A stretch of DNA of 64,000 nucleotides, from contig CAXXOK010000003.1 in assembly GCA_963664595.2 (NCBI GenBank), positions 62,001 to 126,000 on the forward strand, written 5' to 3'. Positions 26,349 to 34,644 of the stretch are shown here, in pieces. The stretch's first letter is position 1. Each line of letters begins with the position of its first letter. The stretch comes from CAXXOK01 sp963664595. GTDB taxonomy: Bacteria; Bacillota; Clostridia; Christensenellales; Aristaeellaceae. A program made the translations under genes and the position numbers. Below the pieces are notes generated by a model. It was given only the letters and a program-made list of their open reading frames with translations. It was not told the DNA's origin and made no database searches.

Positions 26349-26762
26349 TCAGAAAAGCCGGATGAGAAAGTAACTGACCGTGGATACCGCGGCGCTGACG
26401 AAGCTGCCCCACAGGAGATCAATCACGGTGATCATCACGGGCCAGTCCTTCACGGTGGCGAGGTTGGTCAGGTCGTAGGTGGCGTAGGTGATCAGGCCGA
26501 ACAGCAGGCCGGGCAGCAGGGCGGCTTTCCAGCTTTCAGCCACCAGCGCGGGGTTGACCACAAAGGCCTGAAGCCCCAGCACAAACAGCAGATAGAATAC
26601 CAGCGCCGCCAGCAGCTTGGGCTTCTCCGCCATCAGGTAACCAAGCTGGCTGGCATACAGCTTTTTGGCGATCACCAGCAGCCAAAATCCATCGATCATC
26701 AGAAAAACGGCCAGAATGATTCCGTAGTTGCGGGCATCCGCCCAGGATAAGTGCAGGTTCAT
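26349..26762 (-). CDS. DUF2177 membrane protein
   Basis: 137 residues, four hydrophobic helices. FLMIDGFWLLVIAKKLY near the start and LFGLITYATYDLTNLATVKDW are characteristic of DUF2177. It overlaps the DUF1295 gene by four bases. In other bacteria DUF2177 and DUF1295 genes occur beside cyclopropane fatty-acid synthases and other fatty-acyl modifying enzymes, so a lipid role is plausible; no activity has been shown. Confidence 0.82.
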   Translation of the reverse strand: MNLHLSWADARNYGIILAVFLMIDGFWLLVIAKKLYASQLGYLMAEKPKLLAALVFYLLFVLGLQAFVVNPALVAESWKAALLPGLLFGLITYATYDLTNLATVKDWPVMITVIDLLWGSFVSAAVSTVSYFLIRLF

Positions 26763-27556
26763 CGGGTTTCCTCCTTATCAGTCGGCAGGTTTGAGGGGTG
26801 CGCTTTCGGGAACCATGGAATAAAGATGCTCGTTTGCGTGGCGTATTGCGCAAAGCCGGGACGGGAGCGCATGGCTTTTTCCAGCATCGGTACACCGGAG
26901 ACGAAGCGTAACAGCAGGGTAATGGTCAGGGGGCTGATCACGGCAACCCAGGGCACGCCGCCGGAGACGGCAATCAGAAAGATGCCCCACCAGAGCGTTG
27001 CCTCGCCAAAGTAATTAGGGTGGCGGGAATAGCGCCACAGGCCGAATGTCATCAACTGGCCTTTGTGGGCCGGGTTTTTGCGAAATTCTGAAAGCTGTTT
27101 GTCCGCAACGGTTTCCAGCGTAAAGCCCAGCGCGAATAAAAGCACCCCGGCAATCAGCGGAACCGGGCGGAGGATGGGGGAGGGATCCGGCAGAAGAATG
27201 AAGGACAGGGAAATGAGATACATGAAAAGACCCTGCAACATGTATACCTGTAAAAACGCGCGGGGAACGGTCCATTTGCCCCAGGCTTTGCGGAAGGCGG
27301 CATAGCGGAAATCCTCACCCTTGCCAAGGTTGCGGCGCAGAATGTGCCAAAACAGCCGTCCGCCCCATAGCGTGATCAGCAGGGTAACGATCCACTGGGC
27401 CATGCCGACGGGCAGGCGCAACAGCAATAATAACCAGGCTACCACCACAAACCCGGCGCCCCAGCCGATATCCACCAGACTATTGTTGCGCAGCGCGGTA
27501 CCGGCCAGAAAAAACGCGAAGAAATAGAGGAAGATGATCAGCGCGGCGGTTGTCAC
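26759..27556 (-). CDS. DUF1295 membrane protein (steroid-reductase-like)
   Basis: 265 residues, six to seven helices. The C-terminal WRYSRHPNYFGEATLWWGIF is the NADPH-binding signature shared with 5-alpha steroid reductases and isoprenylcysteine methyltransferases. It probably reduces or methylates a membrane lipid. It overlaps the DAK2-DegV gene upstream and DUF2177 downstream by four bases each, so all three are translated as a unit. Confidence 0.85.
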   Translation of the reverse strand: MTTAALIIFLYFFAFFLAGTALRNNSLVDIGWGAGFVVVAWLLLLLRLPVGMAQWIVTLLITLWGGRLFWHILRRNLGKGEDFRYAAFRKAWGKWTVPRAFLQVYMLQGLFMYLISLSFILLPDPSPILRPVPLIAGVLLFALGFTLETVADKQLSEFRKNPAHKGQLMTFGLWRYSRHPNYFGEATLWWGIFLIAVSGGVPWVAVISPLTITLLLRFVSGVPMLEKAMRSRPGFAQYATQTSIFIPWFPKAHPSNLPTDKEETR

Positions 27557-29370
27557 GGGCGATCACCGTCCTTTGCAATATAGCAGACGGCCACGGTGCC
27601 GGGGCCGGAATGGATGGCGACGGCGGACGATATTTCACTGATAAAGGCGGGGCTTTGTCCGGTGATCCTGGTAAGCTGCTCCTGGTATTCCCGGGCCAGC
27701 GGCAGGTTGTCGCCGTGAACAATGCTGTAGGCTTCGATACCGCCGCGCTTCATGGCCCTGCGGGCGAGCCGCATAATTTTGCGGGTCAGCCCCTTCTGGC
27801 TGAATGCCACGCCGAATGCTGCGCCGTGGCCCTTGTCGTCCAGCGTCATGATGGGGCGCATACCCAGCTTCATCCCGATTTTGCCGATGGTATTGGGCAC
27901 ACGGCCGCCGCGCACGGCATAAGCGAGCGTGTTCAGACATACATATATTTTAGTGCGTGGGATGCGGGCTGTGACCTCCGCGATGATTTCTTCATGGGTT
28001 TTGCCCTGTGTAATCAGCTCCGCCGCGTGGCGCACCAACAGGCCCTGCGCGCCGGAATTGAGGCGGGTATCGATAACGCTGATGTGCTTTTGCGGGGTTT
28101 CCAGCTCCTGTGCCGCCTTGGCAAGCGCCTGATAGGTGCCGCTCAGTTTGTCCGCCACGCTGAGGATGATCAACGAATCGAACTGTTCCAGCCGTTCTTT
28201 AAGCAGGGCGCGGATGCGCGCGGGTTCCGGCTGGGAGGTGGTGGGATAGGCCTCGGACGAGTCCATGGCGGCAAACAGCTGCGGCAGCCGGAGGGTAAGC
28301 TTGTCCAGATAGGCGGTCGTGTTTTTCAGCACACCCAGCGGCAGCATCGAGATGCCATGGGACAGCAGATAGGAATCCGGCAAATCGGCAATGGAATCGG
28401 TGATCAGGCCGATACCGCCCTTTTGCTGTTTGCGCAGCCTGTTTTGCAGGGCCATATCGTCGGCCTTCTGCTCCATCAGCTCGCCGTATGCTTGCAGCGT
28501 TTGCATAACGAGCTCCGGGGTATTGGTGTGGATGTGTACCTTCAGCTTTTGGCCCCGGGTGTTTGCGATCAGCGAATCGCCCAGATGCGTCAGCGCGGCC
28601 CGGACTTCGGCAAGCAAGACTTCGCCCTCTGCCGCTTGTTCGGCACGCAGAGAGACCAGCGCTTCCGTACAATAGCGGAAGTCGGAGGTTTCCGCATCGT
28701 CGGCAAGCATTTCAAACGGCTCATCCGCATAGGACGGCGAAGTGCGCGAATCCGAAAACACGCGGTTGATGCCTTCCAGAAAGCGGACAAACCCGGCGGC
28801 GCCTGCGTCCACAACGTTATGCCTGCGCAGCACGGCCATTTGTTCCTTGGTTTTTATCAATAATTGCAGGGAATATCTGTACGCGTCCTCAAACAGGTCG
28901 CTGAATTTGCCGTACTTGCCGTGATTGCTGTGCAAAAAAGCGGCCCAGTCGCGGATGACGCTCATCAGCGTTCCTTCTTTGGGGCTCTCCACGGCGGTGT
29001 ACAGGTGTTTGACCGCGTTCAGCGCAACGGTGGCAAACTGGGAAACACTGACCGTTTGAAAGGAACCGCTCTCCAGCGCAAGGCCGTTTATGTACGAGGC
29101 GAAAATAATGCCGGAGTTGCCGCGCGCCCCCTCCAGCGCTGATTGGGATATGGCTTGCAGCATGTGGTGAAAATCCTGAACCGGCGACGGCTTTTCCACC
29201 ATGGCTCGCAGGGTGACCGCGAGGTTGGTGCCCGTATCGCCGTCCGCTACGGGAAAAACATTGATTTTATTAAGGTGTGCCGTATGGGCGTATACTTCCT
29301 GAGCTCCGGAGGTAAACCAGGAGAAAATATCTGTGCCGTTGGCCTGCTGCATTTCCGGTGTGTTCATCAT
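27553..29370 (-). CDS. DAK2-DegV fusion (fatty-acid kinase-like plus lipid-binding domain)
   Basis: 605 residues. The N-terminal DhaL/DAK2 domain (about 15-205) carries NVFPVADGDTGTN with the Mg-ATP aspartates and ALEGARGNSGII. The C-terminal half (about 310-600) is a DegV domain with GLITDSIADLPDSY, SLIILSVADKLSGTYQA and the ending VAIHSGPGTVAV. In Gram-positives FakA (DAK2) phosphorylates fatty acids held by FakB (DegV); here both lie on one chain. It lacks the separate FakA C-terminal domain in recognisable form. Two ATGs (29370, 29367) follow GGGAGGG. It heads a three-gene operon with DUF1295 and DUF2177. Confidence 0.85.
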   Translation of the reverse strand: MMNTPEMQQANGTDIFSWFTSGAQEVYAHTAHLNKINVFPVADGDTGTNLAVTLRAMVEKPSPVQDFHHMLQAISQSALEGARGNSGIIFASYINGLALESGSFQTVSVSQFATVALNAVKHLYTAVESPKEGTLMSVIRDWAAFLHSNHGKYGKFSDLFEDAYRYSLQLLIKTKEQMAVLRRHNVVDAGAAGFVRFLEGINRVFSDSRTSPSYADEPFEMLADDAETSDFRYCTEALVSLRAEQAAEGEVLLAEVRAALTHLGDSLIANTRGQKLKVHIHTNTPELVMQTLQAYGELMEQKADDMALQNRLRKQQKGGIGLITDSIADLPDSYLLSHGISMLPLGVLKNTTAYLDKLTLRLPQLFAAMDSSEAYPTTSQPEPARIRALLKERLEQFDSLIILSVADKLSGTYQALAKAAQELETPQKHISVIDTRLNSGAQGLLVRHAAELITQGKTHEEIIAEVTARIPRTKIYVCLNTLAYAVRGGRVPNTIGKIGMKLGMRPIMTLDDKGHGAAFGVAFSQKGLTRKIMRLARRAMKRGGIEAYSIVHGDNLPLAREYQEQLTRITGQSPAFISEISSAVAIHSGPGTVAVCYIAKDGDRP

Positions 29371-29489
29371 TTTACCCTCCCGGTATCATCGGTCGGACGG
29401 TATTCTTGTCTGTAAGTCATAAATAGTATACCATAAAATGATGAACTTGAAACGAAAGGGGACCGCCAATAGCCTGAATAGACAGGACC

Positions 29490-29849
29490 TTACCGGGCTA
29501 ACACAATCGCCTGAAGCGCGTCCGCCTGGGACGCGACCCAGAATACCTGCGTGCCGCGGTTGCACTCCACGATAAAGTCCCGCAGCGCCTTGCTTGGGTA
29601 ACGGCTGAAATCGCCCACGATGGCAAGGCGCATGCCGTAGTTGGAAAATTTCTGCAAAATCTCCCCGGCCAGACCTGTTTTCAGATCATAAAAGGCTTCC
29701 GGCAGGTTCTCCCGGCAGAGCACAAGGGCGCTGCTGTTGTACTGGTACTGCGCCGTAGCCATCATGTCCAGCGCATCCTGCGCGGTGTGGATGTGCTCTG
29801 CCGGATCCGCGACGGCGATCGGTTGGTCATTGCTTTCAATGCATTGCAT
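29490..29849 (-). CDS. DUF4180 protein
   Basis: 119 residues. ALVLCRENLPEAFYDLKTG followed by AGEILQKFSNYGMRLAIVGD is the family's core. It is the last gene of a unit with an alpha/beta hydrolase (two-base gap) and an HTH regulator. No function is known. Confidence 0.8.
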   Translation of the reverse strand: MQCIESNDQPIAVADPAEHIHTAQDALDMMATAQYQYNSSALVLCRENLPEAFYDLKTGLAGEILQKFSNYGMRLAIVGDFSRYPSKALRDFIVECNRGTQVFWVASQADALQAIVLAR

Positions 29850-29851
29850 GG

Positions 29852-30691
29852 TTACCGCTCCTTTTCCAAAAAAGTGAGAATCTCCGGCGCGGCGCCGGTG
29901 ATCACATGCGCGCCGGGCCGCAGCTGTACCTGTGCCTGGGGGGCAAGGGCCGTCAGCCGCCGCGCGGCCTGCGCGCTATCCATGGTCACGTCGCCGGTTG
30001 CGGCAATCATCAGCACTGGCATGGTCAGCCTCTGCAGCTGTTCGTCGGAGAGCGTCGGCAGCGCGCCGGTGAAGGGGATAAAGTGCTCCGCTACCAGCGT
30101 CATGAACTGCAGCACCTCCTGAGGCAGGGCTGCTGCGCCGGTTACCGATGCTGCCGAGGCTTTGGCGCTGGCCGGATCGGCGGCGAAATTCGCCGTCTGC
30201 GCCAAAAAGGCGGGGGAGGGCGGCACAAGACCGGACGGGGCCAGCAGGATCAGCGAGGATACGCGCCGGGGATAAGCGGCGGCGAACCGCAGAGCCAGAA
30301 ACCCGCCCATAGAGTTGCCTGCGAGCACTGCCTGGTCCAGTTCAAGTGTGTCCAATACTTCAAGCAGCCAGCGGGTATACGCGTCCGAGTGGAAATCCAG
30401 ACGGCGGTCCGCGCTGTTGCCGGGCTCGCCGGGGATATCCACCGCCAACACGCGGTGGCGCGCGGTCAGGGCGGCAATATCGCCAAGCCATGCCGCACTG
30501 TTGCTGCACGAGTCGTGCAGCAGCAGGAGGGGCGGCTGGGAAGCCGCTCCCGCTTCCAGCACAAAGGTATCGCCGCAGGAGGTGCTCAGGGTACGCTGGG
30601 TTACCGGGAAAAGGCTCAGAATTTGGTTGTAGTAGGCACGGATCGCGGTCCGCCCTTCCGGCGATTTGAAAACAGTTTGGCTGTCACTCAT
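29852..30691 (-). CDS. Alpha/beta hydrolase
   Basis: 279 residues. The fold is marked by LLLLHDSCSNSAAWLGDI (oxyanion region), the nucleophile elbow GNSMGG and a late Asp (GDVTMD) and His (GAHVITG). I start at ATG 30691 (MSDSQTV), which overlaps the HTH gene by eight bases. The substrate is open: esterase, lactonase or similar. Confidence 0.85.
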   Translation of the reverse strand: MSDSQTVFKSPEGRTAIRAYYNQILSLFPVTQRTLSTSCGDTFVLEAGAASQPPLLLLHDSCSNSAAWLGDIAALTARHRVLAVDIPGEPGNSADRRLDFHSDAYTRWLLEVLDTLELDQAVLAGNSMGGFLALRFAAAYPRRVSSLILLAPSGLVPPSPAFLAQTANFAADPASAKASAASVTGAAALPQEVLQFMTLVAEHFIPFTGALPTLSDEQLQRLTMPVLMIAATGDVTMDSAQAARRLTALAPQAQVQLRPGAHVITGAAPEILTFLEKER

Positions 30692-31133
30692 TGTATTCCT
30701 CTTCTTTCTGCTGCAAAAATGTATCAACGGCGCTGAACACCGCGGCCATGAAGGCAACGTTGCCCCACAGGCTCAGACGCAGCGTGCCTTGCGACGTCAG
30801 ATACTGTGTGACCAGGGACGCCTGTCCGTATTCCGGGGGCTTGCTGTGCATGGCTCCGTTCAGGAAGCTGGCGATGCGGTCGCCGTCCGCCGCGCTGCGC
30901 ACGGCGATATCGACCACGGCGGAGGCGCTTGTCATTTCCCGAGGCTCCTGCTGCCCGTCGGGGGTTGGACTGTGCTCCTCGGTGAAACGGGAGAGATCGT
31001 TCCCCGTAACCCGCCAGCTTTTTCCGATTTTCGCCGCGCGCAGCTTTCCTTCCCGGATATAGCGCTGGATAGTTTTTGGATGGATATGCAGCATGCGGGA
31101 GAGCTGCTCCACGGAATAATAGGTTTCGTCCAT
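30684..31133 (-). CDS. Helix-turn-helix (excisionase-type) protein
   Basis: 149 residues. Residues 4-50 are a MerR/excisionase-like HTH (YSVEQLSRMLHIHPKTIQRY then IREGKLRAAKIGKSWRV). The C-terminal part is short and unassigned. ATG 31133 lies behind AAGGAG. It leads the hydrolase-DUF4180 operon from a strong promoter and probably regulates it. Confidence 0.8.
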   Translation of the reverse strand: MDETYYSVEQLSRMLHIHPKTIQRYIREGKLRAAKIGKSWRVTGNDLSRFTEEHSPTPDGQQEPREMTSASAVVDIAVRSAADGDRIASFLNGAMHSKPPEYGQASLVTQYLTSQGTLRLSLWGNVAFMAAVFSAVDTFLQQKEEEYNE

Positions 31134-31164
31134 TGCAATACTCCTTATCGTTTCCAATAATTTA

Positions 31165-31193
31165 ATAATAAGGAATAATAGGGAATGTGTCAA
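31165..31193 (-). promoter_or_regulatory. Promoter of the HTH-hydrolase-DUF4180 operon
   Basis: Minus-strand TTGACA (31188-31193) and TATTAT (31165-31170), spacer 17. Confidence 0.7.
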
Positions 31194-31269
31194 GATGAAA
31201 GTTTTACAGACAGAATAGTCTGGTACGTGTTTCAAAACGGAAAAAAGTGAAAAGAAGCGAAATTATACG

Positions 31270-31297
31270 TTCCAAACCCCACGATATCCTGTATACT
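31270..31297 (+). promoter_or_regulatory. Candidate promoter of the DUF308 gene
   Basis: TTCCAA (31270-31275) and TATACT (31292-31297), spacer 16. Between it and the gene is a possible 28-codon reading frame (31346-31432, MPKHSIPASLATGLLSVAIK...) that I cannot confirm as coding. Confidence 0.4.
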
Positions 31298-31448
31298 GTG
31301 AGTATCATCAAACGGGTGATTCTTGTAAGAGGAAAAGCGCTGCTGATGCCGAAACATAGTATTCCGGCATCCTTGGCCACAGGCTTGCTCTCCGTTGCAA
31401 TAAAACAGGCCGTACAAGAGATGCGGCATTGAAAGGGGCACGAAACAT

Positions 31449-31991
31449 ATGAACAACAACTTCTACATGTCCGCCTACGCCTCCATTCCGGGAGCTATTC
31501 TGACCGCTGTTTTCGGATTGATCCTGCTGATCTGGCCCTCCCTTTCCAGTACGATTATCTGCTACGCCCTGAGCGCGGGTGTGCTGGTATACGGTGTGTT
31601 CCGCATTATAACGTATTTCCGCCACAAGCCGCAGAGCTCCATGATGAAGCACGATTTTTCTTCCGGAATTATGCTGGTGGTTCTGGCGCTGATCATCCTG
31701 ATCAAGCCGGAGCTGATTATCTCGGCGCTGCCGGTGCTGCTGGGCTTGCTGCTGGTGATGGGCGCCGCCCGTGAAACGCAGATTGCGGTTGATCTGTCCC
31801 GCCTGGGGGAGATCCGCTGGTATCTGCCGCTGATCGCGGCGGCGGTGCAGGCCATCCTCGGCGTGATGATCCTGTGGAACCCATTTGCCACTGCGATTGT
31901 GCTGATGCAGTTCATCGGCGCTTCCCTGCTGGTGGAAAGCGTTTCGCAGATCGTATTCACGGCCGTGATCTCTCGCCGGGAACAGAAGTAA
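31449..31991 (+). CDS. DUF308 (HdeD-like) membrane protein
   Basis: 180 residues with six hydrophobic helices in three repeated pairs, as in HdeD/DUF308 proteins (GAILTAVFGLILLIWPSLS, later VQAILGVMILWNPFATAIV). HdeD is linked to acid resistance in enterobacteria; in Firmicutes the role is unknown. The gene ends just before the terminator and repeat copy B. Confidence 0.82.
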   Translation: MNNNFYMSAYASIPGAILTAVFGLILLIWPSLSSTIICYALSAGVLVYGVFRIITYFRHKPQSSMMKHDFSSGIMLVVLALIILIKPELIISALPVLLGLLLVMGAARETQIAVDLSRLGEIRWYLPLIAAAVQAILGVMILWNPFATAIVLMQFIGASLLVESVSQIVFTAVISRREQK

Positions 31992-31998
31992 AGAAAAA

Positions 31999-32044
31999 GG
32001 CTGACGCAAAAAAACGCCCGTGAAGGGCGTTTTTTGCGTCAGCC
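31999..32044. terminator. Long perfect terminator, first copy
   Basis: GGCTGACGCAAAAAAACGCCC-GTGAA-GGGCGTTTTTTGCGTCAGCC forms a stem of about 20 pairs with internal A/T runs, working in both directions. Confidence 0.85.
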
Positions 32045-32220
32045 TGTCAAAGAACCGCTTCGGGTTGTTATCGCCGCTCGCTTCATAGCGCCTTGGGCGC
32101 TGTTCGCTCGCTTACCCCTTTGTTGTAACGCAAGCCTTTGGGGTTCCACCCCAATCCCCGCAAGGGTTTCACCCCTGCACCCTGACCAGCACTTTCAGCC
32201 CTGGACCCTTCTTTTTTGAC
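32044..32220 (+). repeat. 180-base structured repeat, copy B
   Basis: Matches 6160-6340 throughout. The first hairpin reads AGCGCC-TTG-GGCGCT (32087-32101) where copy A has AGTGCC-TTC-GGCACT, a paired T-A to C-G change that keeps the stem. It lies between two copies of the same terminator, between convergent genes, as copy A does. Confidence 0.75.
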
Positions 32221-32221
32221 C

Positions 32222-32254
32222 GCCTGACGCAAAAAAACGCCCGTGAAGGGCGTT
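32222..32254 (-). terminator. Second, partial copy of the terminator
   Basis: GCCTGACGCAAAAAAACGCCC-GTGAA-GGGCGTTC repeats the left and centre of the hairpin at 31999 in the same orientation and would serve the TetR gene on the minus strand. Confidence 0.65.
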
Positions 32255-32262
32255 CTATTTAC

Positions 32263-32874
32263 TCATCCAGGGAAACAGGCCGATTCCGGCACTGCTTCCG
32301 CTGTGGATTCCTCCGGGCTTATACGATGGCAGTTATTCAGCGCGCACTGTACGGTACCCTTGAGCAGCCGGACATAGCTTTGGATTATCTGCCGGGGGTC
32401 TTCCTGCATGCCTCTGCGAATCCAATCGAACGCGAGGCCTACCGCGGCGCTGGTGTAAAACGCGGCGATGCTGTCGATATCCTCCTGCCGGTACGGCGCG
32501 CTGCTGCTCTGCTTTGCGATAAAATCCGTGAACGTTTTATCGGCAATGGTAAAGATATAGCGCTCCAGGTACTCCCGGCGGACCGAATGGTAGATGTGGG
32601 AGATCGCGCATTTGTTTTCAAAGGCGAAGGTCGTCATCTTTAAAAACCATTCTTCCCACGAATGAAAGTCTGTTTTCCCTTTCAAGATATTCCGGGTTTC
32701 GGAGAGAAAAAGGTCCTCCGGCAGCTGGTAGATATCCTGATAATAATGGTAAAAGGTTCTGCGGCTGATGCTGCACTCCTTGGCGATATCCGTTACCGTG
32801 ATCTGGTCAAGCGGGCGCTTGTTCAAAAGCCGGATAAAGGAATCGATGATGGCTTGTTTGGTTTGCTGCAGCAT
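32263..32874 (-). CDS. TetR-family regulator
   Basis: 203 residues. The helix-turn-helix is ITVTDIAKECSISRRTFYHY then YQDIYQL. The C-terminal domain (YIFTIADKTFTDFIAKQ, FDWIRRGMQEDP) resembles the TetR_C_7/DhaS group. It is transcribed alone, with palindromes in its own promoter. No adjacent target gene on the other strand is evident. Confidence 0.85.
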   Translation of the reverse strand: MLQQTKQAIIDSFIRLLNKRPLDQITVTDIAKECSISRRTFYHYYQDIYQLPEDLFLSETRNILKGKTDFHSWEEWFLKMTTFAFENKCAISHIYHSVRREYLERYIFTIADKTFTDFIAKQSSSAPYRQEDIDSIAAFYTSAAVGLAFDWIRRGMQEDPRQIIQSYVRLLKGTVQCALNNCHRISPEESTAEAVPESACFPG

Positions 32875-32904
32875 ACCGTTGCGTACACCTCTTTGTCAAT
32901 GCTT

Positions 32905-32957
32905 ATAGCCGTGCGGCTATCAAACAAAAGTATACGACGATTGACAGACGGTGTCAA
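32905..32957 (-). promoter_or_regulatory. TetR promoter with two palindromes
   Basis: Minus-strand TTGACA (32952-32957) and TATACT (32929-32934), spacer 17. The -35 is one arm of the dyad TTGACAGACGGTGTCAA (32941-32957), and the early transcript has a perfect ATAGCC-GTGC-GGCTAT (32905-32920). Either could be the autorepression site. Confidence 0.55.
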
Positions 32958-32989
32958 AGCAATGGGTACAGGACAGCGGGGATTGCCGG

Positions 32990-34234
32990 TCACTTTGCTG
33001 CCGGCGATACCTTGGCGGCAGCCAGCATCCGGTCGCTCCTGCGGCAGGAAGCGCCCAGCGCGATAGGCGTGGCGAAGCTGGTGATGATGATCAGCAGCAC
33101 GATGAACGGCATGATGGACGTGTCGATAATCCCGTATTCCACACCCTTCTGGGCGGTGACCAACGCAACCTCGGCCCGCGCCATCATGCCGATGCCAACC
33201 GTCAGGCTGTCGTTGGCACCGTAGCGGCATAGCAGGGCGGTGCCGCCGCAGCCGATGATTTTGCCCAGCATGCCTGCAATAATGAACAGAACGCCGAAGA
33301 GCAGCATGCCCATATTGAAATTGGTAAACTGCGTGGACAGGCCAATGTTACCGAAAAACAGGGGAACGAAGATCATATAGCCAAGCATTTCGGCCTTACT
33401 GTCGATGTACTTCACATCGGGGTTGGTGGATAGGATCAACCCCACGATATAAGCGCCCGTGATATCGGCAATGCCGAAATACCGCTCGCTGACATACGCG
33501 ATGATGAAGCACAGTGAAATGCTGAAAATCGGGATCAAACGGTGGTGGGGATATTTCTGGTCCAGCTTGTGAAAAAGCTTTGCAATCAGGGAAGCGATTA
33601 GTGCGATGGAGATAAAGAAGACGAACATTTTCAAAATCACCAGCCACGGATTGACTGCGTTGGCCGTGCCGTTGCTCTTTAAGGCCAGCACAATGGAAAG
33701 CACGATAATACCGACGATATCATCCAGAATAGCGGCGGCCACGATGGTATTGCCAACCTTGGAGTTCAGTTTGCCTAGTTCCCGCAGCGTGGCTACGCTG
33801 ACGCTGACCGATGTGGCCGTCAGAATGGTACCATAGAAAACATCCATCAGCAGGGTATCGCTGTCACCGAGGGCTGCAAAGCCGCCGTTGAACAGAACGG
33901 CTACCAGAAAGCCGAGGCCCATCGGCACAATCACGCCGCCCAGCGTGATCAGCACGGCCGGGCCGCCGATTTTCTTTATCTGCTTCAAATCGGTTTCCAA
34001 GCCGGCGGAAAACAGAATTAAAATCACGCCGATCTGAGCGAAAAAATTGATGCCGTCCTTGCTGGTGTCGTTGAGGATCGTCTGGCCGGGGATGTAGTTG
34101 ATCATCCCGATTAAAACGCCCGCGACCAGCATGCCGATTACGGAAGGCAGATGAATCCTTTCGCAGAGCTTCATAAAGAGCTTGGAGGTGATCAGCAAAA
34201 GCGCTACCGGCAATAAAATTAAATAATAGTCCAT
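32990..34234 (-). CDS. Cation:proton antiporter, CPA2 family
   Basis: 414 residues, about twelve helices. GVILILFSAGLETDLKQIKK and the ion-site helix AAAILDDIVGIIVLSIVLAL (paired Asp-Asp) are CPA2 features. There is no RCK/TrkA domain, so it is the short KefB/NhaS-like form, exchanging Na+ or K+ for H+. A small gene lies 30 bases upstream and may be its partner. Confidence 0.88.
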   Translation of the reverse strand: MDYYLILLPVALLLITSKLFMKLCERIHLPSVIGMLVAGVLIGMINYIPGQTILNDTSKDGINFFAQIGVILILFSAGLETDLKQIKKIGGPAVLITLGGVIVPMGLGFLVAVLFNGGFAALGDSDTLLMDVFYGTILTATSVSVSVATLRELGKLNSKVGNTIVAAAILDDIVGIIVLSIVLALKSNGTANAVNPWLVILKMFVFFISIALIASLIAKLFHKLDQKYPHHRLIPIFSISLCFIIAYVSERYFGIADITGAYIVGLILSTNPDVKYIDSKAEMLGYMIFVPLFFGNIGLSTQFTNFNMGMLLFGVLFIIAGMLGKIIGCGGTALLCRYGANDSLTVGIGMMARAEVALVTAQKGVEYGIIDTSIMPFIVLLIIITSFATPIALGASCRRSDRMLAAAKVSPAAK

Positions 34235-34264
34235 AATCCAATAACCCCTCTCCCAAATTTTCGG

Positions 34265-34507
34265 TTAATACTGGAACCGGTTGCAAACCTGTTCGTAATA
34301 AATATAGGTATCAATGTCGGCGATGGTTTCAAAACACGGTTCGATGCTGGATTCGCCTCCGTACTTGCACTTGATATAAGCCGTCAGGAGCCGGATTGCG
34401 ATAGCGTTCAAGGTAAGATCCTCCGCAAGGCGTGTTTCACCCGTCACATCGGGCACCTTATGGGGGAAGATCAGTTGTAGATAGGATCGGTCATGCTTCT
34501 CGTACAC
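34265..34507 (-). CDS. Small protein of unknown function upstream of the antiporter
   Basis: 80 residues from GTG 34507, chosen because GAGG lies eight bases before it; the frame is open further back to 34756 but that part reads as non-coding. The protein is acidic, with RLAEDLTLNAIAIRLLTAYI as its central helix and ends ETIADIDTYIYYEQVCNRFQ. It has no membrane helix. It may be co-transcribed with the antiporter from the promoter at 34581. Confidence 0.45.
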   Translation of the reverse strand: MYEKHDRSYLQLIFPHKVPDVTGETRLAEDLTLNAIAIRLLTAYIKCKYGGESSIEPCFETIADIDTYIYYEQVCNRFQY

Positions 34508-34580
34508 TTTTTTCGCCTCGATATCGAATACTTCCTTCTTTACGCGGAAATCCGGGAAGCATCCCGAATTTCTACCAATC

Positions 34581-34610
34581 AGTATAGAACCGCGTCCGGC
34601 GCGATTGCAA
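34581..34610 (-). promoter_or_regulatory. Promoter of small gene-antiporter unit
   Basis: Minus-strand TTGCAA (34605-34610) and TATACT (34581-34586), spacer 18. A dyad GTGAA-CGATT-TTCAC lies just upstream at 34630-34644. Confidence 0.45.
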
Positions 34611-34644
34611 TTCCCGATACGCTTGAATTGTGAACGATTTTCAC

